Shown piece after piece: positions 1 to 6,054 of a DNA stretch of 12,605 nt. The notes beneath the pieces were generated by a model. That model worked only from the letters and a program-made list of their open reading frames with translations. It searched no databases and had not been told where the DNA came from. How positions within the stretch are numbered: position 1 is the stretch's first letter; each line of letters begins with the position of its first letter. Source of the stretch: an uncultured Actinomyces sp. (GTDB taxonomy: Bacteria; Actinomycetota; Actinomycetes; Actinomycetales; Actinomycetaceae); the NCBI GenBank assembly GCA_900545825.1, contig URAS01000024.1:1-12605 (forward strand), given 5' to 3'. A program made the position numbers and the translations under genes.

Positions 1-73
1 GCCCCGATAGCTCAGTCGGCAGAGCGTCTCCATGGTAAGGAGAAGGTCAAGGGTTCGATTCCCTTTCGGGGCT
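1..73 (+). tRNA. tRNA-Thr (anticodon GGT)
   Basis: A complete cloverleaf is visible. The 7-bp acceptor stem pairs positions 1-7 with 66-72, with discriminator T73. The D-stem is GCTC/GAGC, the 5-bp anticodon stem TCTCC/GGAGA encloses loop ATGGTAA with anticodon GGT, and the T-arm is AAGGG-TTCGATT-CCCTT. GGT decodes ACC and ACT threonine codons. CCA is not encoded (CTG follows). It lies 32 nt ahead of tRNA-Met, too close for a separate promoter to be obvious, so the two are probably one transcript. Any promoter lies left of the window. Confidence 0.97.
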
Positions 74-105
74 CTGATAGCCGGTTTTCGGCCGGTTGTC
101 GCTGC

Positions 106-179
106 GGCGGGGTAGCTCAGTTGGTGAGAGCGCACGACTCATAATCGTGAGGTCGCGGGTTCGAGCCCCGCCCCCGCTA
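106..179 (+). tRNA. tRNA-Met, elongator type (anticodon CAT)
   Basis: The acceptor stem pairs 106-112 (GGCGGGG) with 172-178, with a G-U at the end pair and discriminator A179. The D-stem is GCTC/GAGC, the anticodon stem CACGA/TCGTG encloses CTCATAA with CAT, and the T-arm is GCGGG-TTCGAGC-CCCGC. The first acceptor pair is G-U rather than the C-A mismatch of initiator tRNA, and the anticodon stem lacks the three G-C pairs of an initiator, so elongator Met is preferred. A CAT anticodon could also be a lysidine-modified Ile tRNA, but the sequence resembles actinobacterial elongator Met tRNAs and follows tRNA-Thr as in Mycobacterium. Confidence 0.93.
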
Positions 180-187
180 CCGCCGCA

Positions 188-222
188 AAACCCCTCACCG
201 GGACATCCCAGGTGAGGGGTTT
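188..222 (+). terminator. Intrinsic terminator of the tRNA-Thr/tRNA-Met transcript
   Basis: Positions 188-199 pair perfectly with 211-222 (12 bp, AAACCCCTCACC against its complement) around an 11-nt loop. The right arm ends in TTT, and the left arm begins with an A-run, so it might work in either direction. It sits 8 nt after tRNA-Met. Confidence 0.88.
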
Positions 223-239
223 CGTCGTCCTCGAGCCCC

Positions 240-269
240 GTGAACGTGCTCAAAAAAGGCCACGTTCAC
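240..269. repeat. Palindromic repeat R1 (30 nt)
   Basis: 9-nt perfect arms GTGAACGTG (240-248) and CACGTTCAC (261-269) flank a 12-nt A-rich centre. The arms are the same word found in R2 (282-319) and, with G to A changes at the ends, in R3 (12483-12520). R1 lacks the TCTGTCC core shared by R2 and R3, so it looks like a shortened or divergent family member. It could be a dispersed intergenic palindrome (REP or MITE-like) or a protein-binding site. Confidence 0.8.
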
Positions 270-281
270 CGGTTTGACCCC

Positions 282-319
282 GTGAACGTGATCAAAGCGG
301 ACAGAACCATCACGTTCAC
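282..319 (-). repeat. Palindromic repeat R2 (38 nt)
   Basis: 11-nt arms GTGAACGTGAT and ATCACGTTCAC surround a 16-nt centre containing GGACAGA; the flanking C281 and G320 extend the pairing to 12 bp. Read on the minus strand it shows TTCTGTCC 3 nt after the left arm, just as R3 does on the plus strand, so the repeat has an orientation and R2 is given minus. It lies 12 nt after R1 and about 105 nt before purT. Confidence 0.85.
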
Positions 320-382
320 GGCGGGAAGCCGGCGGGAGGGCGCGAAAATGGGCGGGGCCGCGGCGAAAACGGGCGGGCGGGG

Positions 383-388
383 TAGGCT
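383..388 (+). promoter_or_regulatory. Candidate -10 box for purT
   Basis: TAGGCT fits the actinobacterial TANNNT -10 pattern. A start near 395 would give a leader of about 30 nt containing the GAGGAG ribosome site at 413-418. No convincing -35 hexamer is seen 16-18 nt upstream, so this rests on the -10 alone. Confidence 0.35.
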
Positions 389-424
389 AAAGAGCGCCTG
401 CGCATCCATCGACGAGGAGCCGCC

Positions 425-1642
425 ATGTTTACTCCCACCTCGCTGGGAACCGCCCATTTCGACAATGCCGTCCGCGTTTTGCTTCTGGGCTCGGGAGAGC
501 TGGGCAAAGAGGTCGCCATCGCCTTCCAACGGCTGGGGGTCGAGGTCCACGCGGCCGACCGCTACGTCGGCGCGCCGGCGCACCAGGTGGCCCACCACTC
601 CTACGCCATTGACATGACCGACCCGGATCAGCTGCGCGCCCTCGTCGAGGAAGTGCGCCCCCACCTGGTCGTTCCCGAAATTGAGGCGCTGGCGACCGAC
701 ACGTTGGCCGAGCTCGACGCCGCCGGCATCACGTCGGTTGCGCCGACGGCGAAGGCCGTCTGTCTGACGATGAACCGTGAGGGCATCAGGCGCCTCGCCG
801 CCGAGGAGGTCGGCCTCAAGACGTCCGACTATCGCTTCGCCTCCAACCTCGACGAGCTTCGCGAGGGCGTCGCCGCCGTCGGCCTGCCCGCGGTCGTCAA
901 GCCCGTCATGTCGAGCTCGGGTCACGGCCAATCGGTCATCCGCGACGCTTCCGACATCGAGGCCGCCTGGCACACCGCCTGCGAGGGCGGCCGCGTCGCG
1001 ACGACCCGCGTCATCGTCGAGGCGTTCGTCGACTTCGACTACGAAATCACCCTGCTGACCGTCCGCGCCCTCGACCCCGAAACCGGCCAGGTCACGACCC
1101 AGGTGTGCGAGCCGATCGGCCACCGGCAGGTCTCCGGCGACTACGTCGAGTCGTGGCAGCCCGCGCCGATGAGCGACGCCGCCAAGGCCCGCGCGCGCGA
1201 GGTCGCCGTCGCGATCGCCGACGCGCTCGGCGGGCGCGGCCTGTTCGGCGTCGAACTGTTCATCGCCGGCGACGACGTCATCTTCTCCGAGGTCTCGCCG
1301 CGGCCCCACGATACCGGCATGGTGACGATGGCCAGCCAACGGCTCTCCGAGTTCGACCTCCACGCCCGCGCCGTCCTCGGCCTGCCCGTCGACGTCACCC
1401 TCGACCGGCCGGGCGCCAGCGCCGTCATCAAGGCGCCCGCCGACATGGGGCCGGGCGCGCCCGCCTACGAGGGCGTCGCCCAGGCGCTCGCGGTGCCCGG
1501 CGCCGACGTGCGGATTTTCGGTAAGCCCGAGGCGACGCCGGGCCGCCGCCTGGGCGTCGCCATCGCCCGCGGCCTAAGCGTCGACGAGGCCCGCGAACGC
1601 GCCACCCGCGCCGCCGCCTGCGTCCACCCGCACGCGGACTGA
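425..1642 (+). CDS. purT: Formate-dependent phosphoribosylglycinamide formyltransferase (GAR transformylase 2)
   Basis: PurT makes formyl-GAR from GAR, formate and ATP in de novo purine synthesis, a folate-independent alternative to PurN. The 405-residue product aligns end to end with the E. coli enzyme as I recall it (392 aa). It has the N-terminal dinucleotide-fold-like GSGELGKE (22-29), VPEIEALATD, the strongly conserved TMNREGIRRLAAEE, ATP-grasp strand VVKPVMSSSG (K159), the magnesium-binding pair E277 (GVELF) and E289 (SEVSPRPHDTG), and a C-terminal FGKPE...RRLGVA block. Start ATG 425 follows GAGGAG by 6 nt. The glycine-rich ATP loop reads SSSGHGQ with H167 where E. coli has lysine. murB starts 28 nt downstream. 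The long minus-strand reading frame beneath it is a codon-bias shadow. Confidence 0.96.
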   Translation: MFTPTSLGTAHFDNAVRVLLLGSGELGKEVAIAFQRLGVEVHAADRYVGAPAHQVAHHSYAIDMTDPDQLRALVEEVRPHLVVPEIEALATDTLAELDAAGITSVAPTAKAVCLTMNREGIRRLAAEEVGLKTSDYRFASNLDELREGVAAVGLPAVVKPVMSSSGHGQSVIRDASDIEAAWHTACEGGRVATTRVIVEAFVDFDYEITLLTVRALDPETGQVTTQVCEPIGHRQVSGDYVESWQPAPMSDAAKARAREVAVAIADALGGRGLFGVELFIAGDDVIFSEVSPRPHDTGMVTMASQRLSEFDLHARAVLGLPVDVTLDRPGASAVIKAPADMGPGAPAYEGVAQALAVPGADVRIFGKPEATPGRRLGVAIARGLSVDEARERATRAAACVHPHAD

Positions 1643-1657
1643 GGCGGCGACCGGGCT

Positions 1658-1670
1658 TAGGGTTGAGGGT
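1658..1670 (+). promoter_or_regulatory. Candidate -10 element for a leaderless murB mRNA
   Basis: TAGGGT (1658-1663) ends exactly 7 nt before the A of ATG 1671, the spacing typical of leaderless actinobacterial transcripts that start at the start codon. The only purine-rich stretch, GAGGG (1665-1669), leaves one base before ATG, too close for a normal Shine-Dalgarno site. This supports ATG 1671 as the start. Confidence 0.45.
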
Positions 1671-2879
1671 ATGACTGACGTGACCACCCCGGATTCCGGC
1701 GACGCCTGCGACTGGCAGCCGTCGGCCCGCCGCGCCCCCATTGACCCCATGACCTGGACGTTCGCCCAGGTCCCGTGGCGGGGCGAGCAGCCGCCGACGC
1801 TGGCCGACCTCACGACCCTGGGCGTCGGCGGGCCGGTCGCGCGCTACATCGAGGCCGACACCGAGGCCGCGTTTATCGAGGCGATCCTCGAGGCCGACCG
1901 TGCGGGCCGGCCCCTGCTGGTCATCGGCGGCGGCTCGAACCTCATCCCCTCCGACGCCGGATTCCCCGGGGTCGTCGTCCGCGACCTGCGCCGCGACGTT
2001 ACCGTCACCGAGGACACGGCGTGCGGCGGCGCGACCGTCACCGTTAGCGCGGGGATGCCGCTCGACGCCCTCGTCGCGCGGGGAATCGAGGAAGGCTGGA
2101 TGGGCCTGGAAACCCTCTCGGGCATCCCCGGCACCGTCGGCGCCGCGCCCGTCCAAAACGTCGGCGCCTACGGCCACGAAATCTCCGAGGTCGTCTCGTC
2201 CGTCACCACGCTGGACCGCGAAACGGGTCAGCGCCGCCAATTCAGCCTGTCCGAGCTGGGCTTCGGCTACCGCACGTCCGTCCTCAAGGAGTCGCTCGAG
2301 AAGTGGGGCCCGAGCCCCCGGTGGATCGTCCTCGACGTCGAATTCGCCTTCCGCCACGCCACCTTGTCCGCGCCGGTCGCCTACGCCCAGCTGGCCCGCA
2401 CCCTGGGCTGCAAGGTCGGCGACCGGGTCGACGCGCTCGCGGTGCGCGAGGCCGTCCTCGACCTGCGCCGCGGCAAAGGGATGGTGCTCGACGCGGCCGA
2501 CCCAGACACCCACTCGGCGGGCTCGTTCTTCACCAACCCCATCGTCTCCGCAGCCGACGCCGATACTCTGCCGCCCGACGCGCCGCGCTACCCCGTCCTC
2601 GACCACTCGGCCCGCCGCAACATCGCCGACGCCGCCCCTGAGGTCCCCGGCCTCGTCAAAACCTCGGCGGCCTGGCTCATTGACCACGCGGGATTTACCA
2701 AGGGCTTCGCCCTCACGGCCGACGCCCCCGTCGCTTTGTCGACGAAACACGCCCTCGCCATCACCCGCCGCTCTCCCGACGCCACCGCCGCCGACATCTC
2801 CCGGCTGCGTCAGCGGATCGTCGAGGGCGTCCGCGACACCTATGGGGTCACCCTGCGGCCCGAACCGGTCACGTTGTGA
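1671..2879 (+). CDS. murB: UDP-N-acetylenolpyruvoylglucosamine reductase
   Basis: MurB is the cytoplasmic FAD/NADPH enzyme that reduces the enolpyruvyl ether to UDP-MurNAc, the second committed step of peptidoglycan precursor synthesis. Visible family motifs are TTLGVGGP at the start of the FAD domain, VIGGGSNLI (84-92, FAD pyrophosphate contact), SGIPGTVGAAPVQNVGAYG (ending near 168), FGYRTS with Y200 and R201, the catalytic serine in AGSFFTNP (S285), and a C-terminal LRPEP with E398 matching the catalytic glutamate. GYRTS and the overall layout indicate a type I (E. coli-like) MurB. At 402 aa it is longer than E. coli MurB (342 aa) because of about 26 extra N-terminal residues. M27 (ATG 1749, MTWTFAQVPWRG) is an alternative start, but the leaderless promoter favours 1671. 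It probably also receives readthrough from purT. Confidence 0.95.
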   Translation: MTDVTTPDSGDACDWQPSARRAPIDPMTWTFAQVPWRGEQPPTLADLTTLGVGGPVARYIEADTEAAFIEAILEADRAGRPLLVIGGGSNLIPSDAGFPGVVVRDLRRDVTVTEDTACGGATVTVSAGMPLDALVARGIEEGWMGLETLSGIPGTVGAAPVQNVGAYGHEISEVVSSVTTLDRETGQRRQFSLSELGFGYRTSVLKESLEKWGPSPRWIVLDVEFAFRHATLSAPVAYAQLARTLGCKVGDRVDALAVREAVLDLRRGKGMVLDAADPDTHSAGSFFTNPIVSAADADTLPPDAPRYPVLDHSARRNIADAAPEVPGLVKTSAAWLIDHAGFTKGFALTADAPVALSTKHALAITRRSPDATAADISRLRQRIVEGVRDTYGVTLRPEPVTL

Positions 2880-2897
2880 CCGCCCACTGGCGTTCTC

Positions 2898-2915
2898 TTT
2901 CGCTGGCTGGCGAAA
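2898..2915 (+). other. Small hairpin between murB and the aminotransferase gene
   Basis: TTTCGC (2898-2903) pairs with GCGAAA (2910-2915) around 6 nt. Outer GTTCTC and GAG-AAAC could add imperfect pairs. There is no T-run after it, so it is more likely a leader or processing structure than a terminator. It lies in the 53-nt gap just before the next start. Confidence 0.35.
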
Positions 2916-2932
2916 AATGAGAAACTGGCGCC

Positions 2933-4141
2933 ATGAGCCTCAACACGCACCTGTCTGATCGTTTGTCCGCTATCGCTCCCTCGGCCACCCTGGCTGTGAC
3001 CGCCCGCGCCGCCGAGCTGCGTGCCGCCGGCCAGCCTGTCATCGGATTCGGCGCCGGGGAGCCCGACTTTCCCACGCCCGACTACATCGTCAAGGCCGCC
3101 CAGGAAGCCTGCGCCGACCCGGCGAACCACAAGTACACGGCCGGCGCCGGCCTGCCCGTCCTCCGCCAGGCGATCGCCGACAAGACGCTGCGTGGCTCCG
3201 GCTACGAGGTCGACCCCAACCAGATCGTCGTCACGAACGGCGGCAAGCAGGCGGTCTTCCAGGCGTTCCACGCCCTGCTCAACCCGGGCGAGCAGGCGAT
3301 CCTCCCGACGCCGTATTGGACGTCCTACATCGAGATCATCCGGCTGACCGGCGCCCAGGCCGTCGAGGTGTTCGCCGGCGCCGACCAGGACTACAAGGTG
3401 ACGCTCGAGCAGCTCGAGGCCGCCCGCACGCCCGCCACCAAGGTCCTCCTCTTCTGCTCGCCCTCGAACCCGACGGGCTCGGTCTACACGCCCGACGAGG
3501 TCCGCGCGATCGGCCAATGGTGCCTCGAGCACGGCATTTGGGTGATCACCGACGAAATCTACGAGCACCTGCTCTACGACGACGCCCAGCCCGCCCACAT
3601 CGTCAAGCTCGTGCCGGAACTGGCCGACCAGACGATCGTCCTCAACGGCGTCGCCAAGACCTACGCGATGACCGGCTGGCGCGTCGGCTGGATGATCGGC
3701 CCCGACCCGGTGATCAAGCTGGCGAAGAACTTCCAGTCCCACCTGTGCTCGAACGTCTGCAACGTCGCCCAAAAGGCGGCGCTCGCGGCCGTGTCGGGTC
3801 CGCTGGATGCGGTCGACGAGATGCGGGTCGCGTTCGATCGCCGCCGCAAGCTCATGGTCGACATCCTCTCGCAGGCGCCGGGCCTCAGCGTGCCGACGCC
3901 GAAGGGCGCCTTCTACGTCTACGCCGACTGCCACGACCTGTTGGGCCGCGAGATCGCGGGCGAAGTGTGCCAGACGTCCGCCCAGCTGGCGACCCTGCTG
4001 CTCGACAAGGCGCAGGTCGCGGTCGTCCCCGGCGAGGCCTTCGGGCCGTCCGGCTACTTCCGCCTGTCGTACGCGCTGGGCGACGACGACCTCAAGACCG
4101 GGTGCGAACGGATCGTCGATCTGCTCAGCCAGGCCAAGTAG
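2933..4141 (+). CDS. aspB: Class I/II PLP aminotransferase, aspartate aminotransferase type
   Basis: This is a fold-type I PLP enzyme of the bacterial aspartate/prephenate aminotransferase branch (402 aa, normal length), expected to interconvert aspartate/2-oxoglutarate with oxaloacetate/glutamate. The start FGAGEPDFPTP, YTAGAGLP, CSPSNPTG (N179, PLP ring contact), ITDEIYEHLLY (D207 binds the pyridine nitrogen, Y210 the PLP oxygen), NGVAKTYAMTGWRVGW with the Schiff-base lysine K242, and the alpha-carboxylate-binding arginine in YFRLSY (R377) are all present. ATG 2933 has only a weak upstream GAG (about 2919) as ribosome site, but the product starts where the family does. The gene sits between murB and the tRNA-Trp/secE block, as in several actinobacteria. 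Prephenate or alanine-type use cannot be excluded; the symbol is by family. Confidence 0.9.
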   Translation: MSLNTHLSDRLSAIAPSATLAVTARAAELRAAGQPVIGFGAGEPDFPTPDYIVKAAQEACADPANHKYTAGAGLPVLRQAIADKTLRGSGYEVDPNQIVVTNGGKQAVFQAFHALLNPGEQAILPTPYWTSYIEIIRLTGAQAVEVFAGADQDYKVTLEQLEAARTPATKVLLFCSPSNPTGSVYTPDEVRAIGQWCLEHGIWVITDEIYEHLLYDDAQPAHIVKLVPELADQTIVLNGVAKTYAMTGWRVGWMIGPDPVIKLAKNFQSHLCSNVCNVAQKAALAAVSGPLDAVDEMRVAFDRRRKLMVDILSQAPGLSVPTPKGAFYVYADCHDLLGREIAGEVCQTSAQLATLLLDKAQVAVVPGEAFGPSGYFRLSYALGDDDLKTGCERIVDLLSQAK

Positions 4142-4152
4142 AGTCCGGGGGA

Positions 4153-4178
4153 TACGATAGGACGCGTTTTGGGCGTCG
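4153..4178 (+). promoter_or_regulatory. Candidate promoter -10 and leader hairpin before the signalling cassette
   Basis: TACGAT (4153-4158) matches TANNNT, 12 nt after the aminotransferase stop. No -35 box is evident at the expected distance. A 5-bp hairpin GACGC/GCGTC follows (4162-4178), which would lie at or near the 5' end of the RNA, or could be a weak end signal for the upstream gene. Confidence 0.35.
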
Positions 4179-4208
4179 ACTGACCGACAAGTAGAGGGGG
4201 TTGCCAGG

Positions 4209-4442
4209 GTGCGTAAGCGGCACATTGCTGTTCTTGCCGTCGTCCTTGTGGCCTTCGTTATCGTCGTCGCATTTACGATTGTGGGGTTGCAGCTGATGCG
4301 GTCCCCGAACGATTTCGGGCCGGGCGTCAGTGTGTCGCCGCACATCACTCAGCCCAGCCAGGCCGGTCAGCCCCCCGACCCCGGTCGGACAACGGCGGTG
4401 CCGGGGGTGCCCACGTCGGTTGCGGGCGGTGGCAATGACTAG
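4209..4442 (+). CDS. Small single-pass membrane protein, first gene of the kinase cassette
   Basis: This 77-residue product starts with GTG, about 9 nt after a GAGGGGG tract (4193-4199). It has an MRKRH positive N-terminus, a hydrophobic helix at about residues 6-29 (IAVLAVVLVAFVIVVAFTIVGLQL), then a Pro/Gly/Thr-rich tail of ~48 residues that by the positive-inside rule would face outside. There is no cysteine for a lipobox and no AxA cleavage site, so a signal anchor is more likely than a secreted peptide. The last 8 nt overlap the kinase start (4435-4442), implying translational coupling. No known family is recognised. Position and topology suggest an accessory or sensory partner of the kinase, which is inference. 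Confidence 0.78.
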   Translation: MRKRHIAVLAVVLVAFVIVVAFTIVGLQLMRSPNDFGPGVSVSPHITQPSQAGQPPDPGRTTAVPGVPTSVAGGGND

Positions 4443-6054
4443 CCAGCAGCCCAATTACGCGCCCGACAATTACCTCCTGCCCACGAAAGCCCTCGATTCG
4501 GGGCAGTACTCCGATGCCCGGCTCAAGCCGACGCGTGGCCACTTCGTCCTCGCGAACCTGCGGTATCGGCTGACGGTCAACATCCTCGCGCTGTCGTTCT
4601 TCGTCCTCCTGCTCATGGGGTCGCTCATCGGGATCACGGGGGTCGCTCAGGTCCATTCGGCGCAGGACCAGCAGTCGCACGACATGGTGGCGGCGGTGAG
4701 GACGTTCGCCCGTGGCGTCGAACGCACGCAAAACCCGACGAAGCCGCTGAGCACCGGCGACATCATCTACGGCTTCCTCACCCGGGTGCCGCACGAACCG
4801 TATTCCACGGTGGTCGGCGTCATCGACGGGCAGGCGCGGTACTACCAGACGGGCCGCTCGGTCGACCTCACGGCGAACCAGCAGCTCATGCACAAGGTGT
4901 CGGAGGTCGGGCGGACGACGGATCGGTCGCGCGCGACGACGGTGAGGATCGACGGGCGCGACTACCGCCTGACCGTCGTCCCCCTCGAGGTGGCGCGCAG
5001 TGAGCCCGGCGCGATCGTCCTCATCCAGGACGTGGGGCTCGCGTTGGCGCCGACCGTCAATCTCCTCCGGATTTTCGCCGGCGTCTCTCTGGTCGTCCTC
5101 TCGCTTGTGGGGATGACGACGTGGCGGGGCCTCGCGCGGGTCCTCAAGCCGCTCGCCCAGCTGCGCGCGATGACGCGGTCGGTCGCGTCGGGCGACGACC
5201 TTACCCAGCGGCTGCCCGTGTCGTCGGACGACGACCTCGGCGACCTCGCCCTGTCGTTCAACGACATGATCGACCGCCTGCAAAAGGCGTTCGAGTCCCA
5301 GCGGCACCTGCTCAACGACGCCGGCCACGAGTTGCGCACGCCCCTCACCGTCGTCCAGGGCCACCTCGAGCTCATGGATCCCAACGATCCGGAGGACGTC
5401 GTCCACACCCGCGACCTCGTGTTGGACGAGGTCGCGAGGATGCACCGGATGACCGAGGACTTGATCGACGTGGCGCGGGCTTCGACGCCGAACTTCGTGC
5501 GGCCCCAGAAGACGTCGCTGACCGAGCTGACGCTCGACGTCCTCCAAAACGCGGCCCAACTGGGCGACCAGCGGTTCTCGCTCGATAATCTGGGCGAGGG
5601 TGAAATCTGGGCCGATCCGCAGCGCCTTACCCAGGCGTTGCTCCAGCTGGCCGAGAACGCGACGAAGTTCTCGGAGCCGGGTTCCCATATTTATATTGGT
5701 TCCGGCATCAACGTCGACCCGCAGATTATCGGGCCGACAGGCGCGGTCATTCCCACGACGCCGGTCATGGCGCCGGGTGCAGGACGCCCGGTGGGGCAGT
5801 GGGCGTGCCTGTGGGTGCGCGACGAGGGCATCGGGATCGAACCCCGCAATGCCCGCCGGGTGTTCGATCGGTTTGCCCGCGTCGACCATTCGAAGCCGGG
5901 CTCCGGTTTGGGGCTCACTATTGTTGCTGCTATTGCTTCTGCACATCACGGCAGTTTGGAGCTGCGTTCTGTGCCGGGGCACGGTAGTGTTTTTGCTTTA
6001 TTCATTCCATTTGACGGAGCGGGTGAGAAACAGGAGGTAGCTGCCCATGAGTGA
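4435..6054 (+). CDS. Two-component sensor histidine kinase (HAMP, HisKA, HATPase)
   Basis: This 539-residue membrane kinase would sense an envelope signal and phosphorylate the next gene's product. Order: ~45-residue cytoplasmic tail, TM1 about 47-70, extracellular domain about 71-206 (no recognised fold), TM2 about 207-229, HAMP about 230-283, HisKA with the phosphorylated histidine in NDAGHELRTPLT (H298), then the ATPase domain with N-box QLAENATKF (N408), G1 DEGIGI (463-468), F-box VFDRFARVD and G2 GSGLGL (489-494). A ~30-residue Pro/Gly-rich insert (about 424-454) separates the N and G1 boxes. ATG 4435 overlaps the previous gene by 8 nt; the frame runs upstream to 4330, but that part would be an Arg/Pro-rich shadow of the small gene. 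The last ~50 codons are unusually rich in A/T third positions and include TTA at 5998-6000. Kinase-before-regulator order is less common than the reverse. Confidence 0.93.
   Translation: MTSQQPNYAPDNYLLPTKALDSGQYSDARLKPTRGHFVLANLRYRLTVNILALSFFVLLLMGSLIGITGVAQVHSAQDQQSHDMVAAVRTFARGVERTQNPTKPLSTGDIIYGFLTRVPHEPYSTVVGVIDGQARYYQTGRSVDLTANQQLMHKVSEVGRTTDRSRATTVRIDGRDYRLTVVPLEVARSEPGAIVLIQDVGLALAPTVNLLRIFAGVSLVVLSLVGMTTWRGLARVLKPLAQLRAMTRSVASGDDLTQRLPVSSDDDLGDLALSFNDMIDRLQKAFESQRHLLNDAGHELRTPLTVVQGHLELMDPNDPEDVVHTRDLVLDEVARMHRMTEDLIDVARASTPNFVRPQKTSLTELTLDVLQNAAQLGDQRFSLDNLGEGEIWADPQRLTQALLQLAENATKFSEPGSHIYIGSGINVDPQIIGPTGAVIPTTPVMAPGAGRPVGQWACLWVRDEGIGIEPRNARRVFDRFARVDHSKPGSGLGLTIVAAIASAHHGSLELRSVPGHGSVFALFIPFDGAGEKQEVAAHE
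6032..6038 (+). promoter_or_regulatory. Strong ribosome binding site of the response regulator
   Basis: AGGAGGT lies 8 nt before ATG 6047, inside the end of the kinase gene. It fixes the regulator start and is the strongest Shine-Dalgarno match in the cassette, so the regulator may be made in excess of the kinase. Confidence 0.75.

Noticed and set aside
240..319. CRISPR array
   Set aside because: Only two unequal palindromes with a 12-nt gap, no uniform repeat-spacer structure and no cas genes.
240..617. 125-codon plus-strand frame beginning in repeat R1
   Set aside because: It crosses both repeats and the purT start in another frame, and is Pro/Arg/Ser-rich with no plausible ribosome site.
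266..4348. Long minus-strand frames opposite purT, murB and the aminotransferase (266-1363, 1428-2750, 2840-4348)
   Set aside because: The same codon-bias effect; no recognisable domain, and the last runs through intergenic and unrelated gene sequence.
4330..4434. Upstream extension of the kinase by 35 residues
   Set aside because: The extension is Arg/Cys/Pro-rich and lies entirely within the small membrane-protein gene; ATG 4435 gives a sensible start with an 8-nt overlap.
4345..5982. 545-codon minus-strand frame opposite the histidine kinase
   Set aside because: It has the Arg/His/Val-rich composition typical of shadows; the kinase on the plus strand has every diagnostic box.
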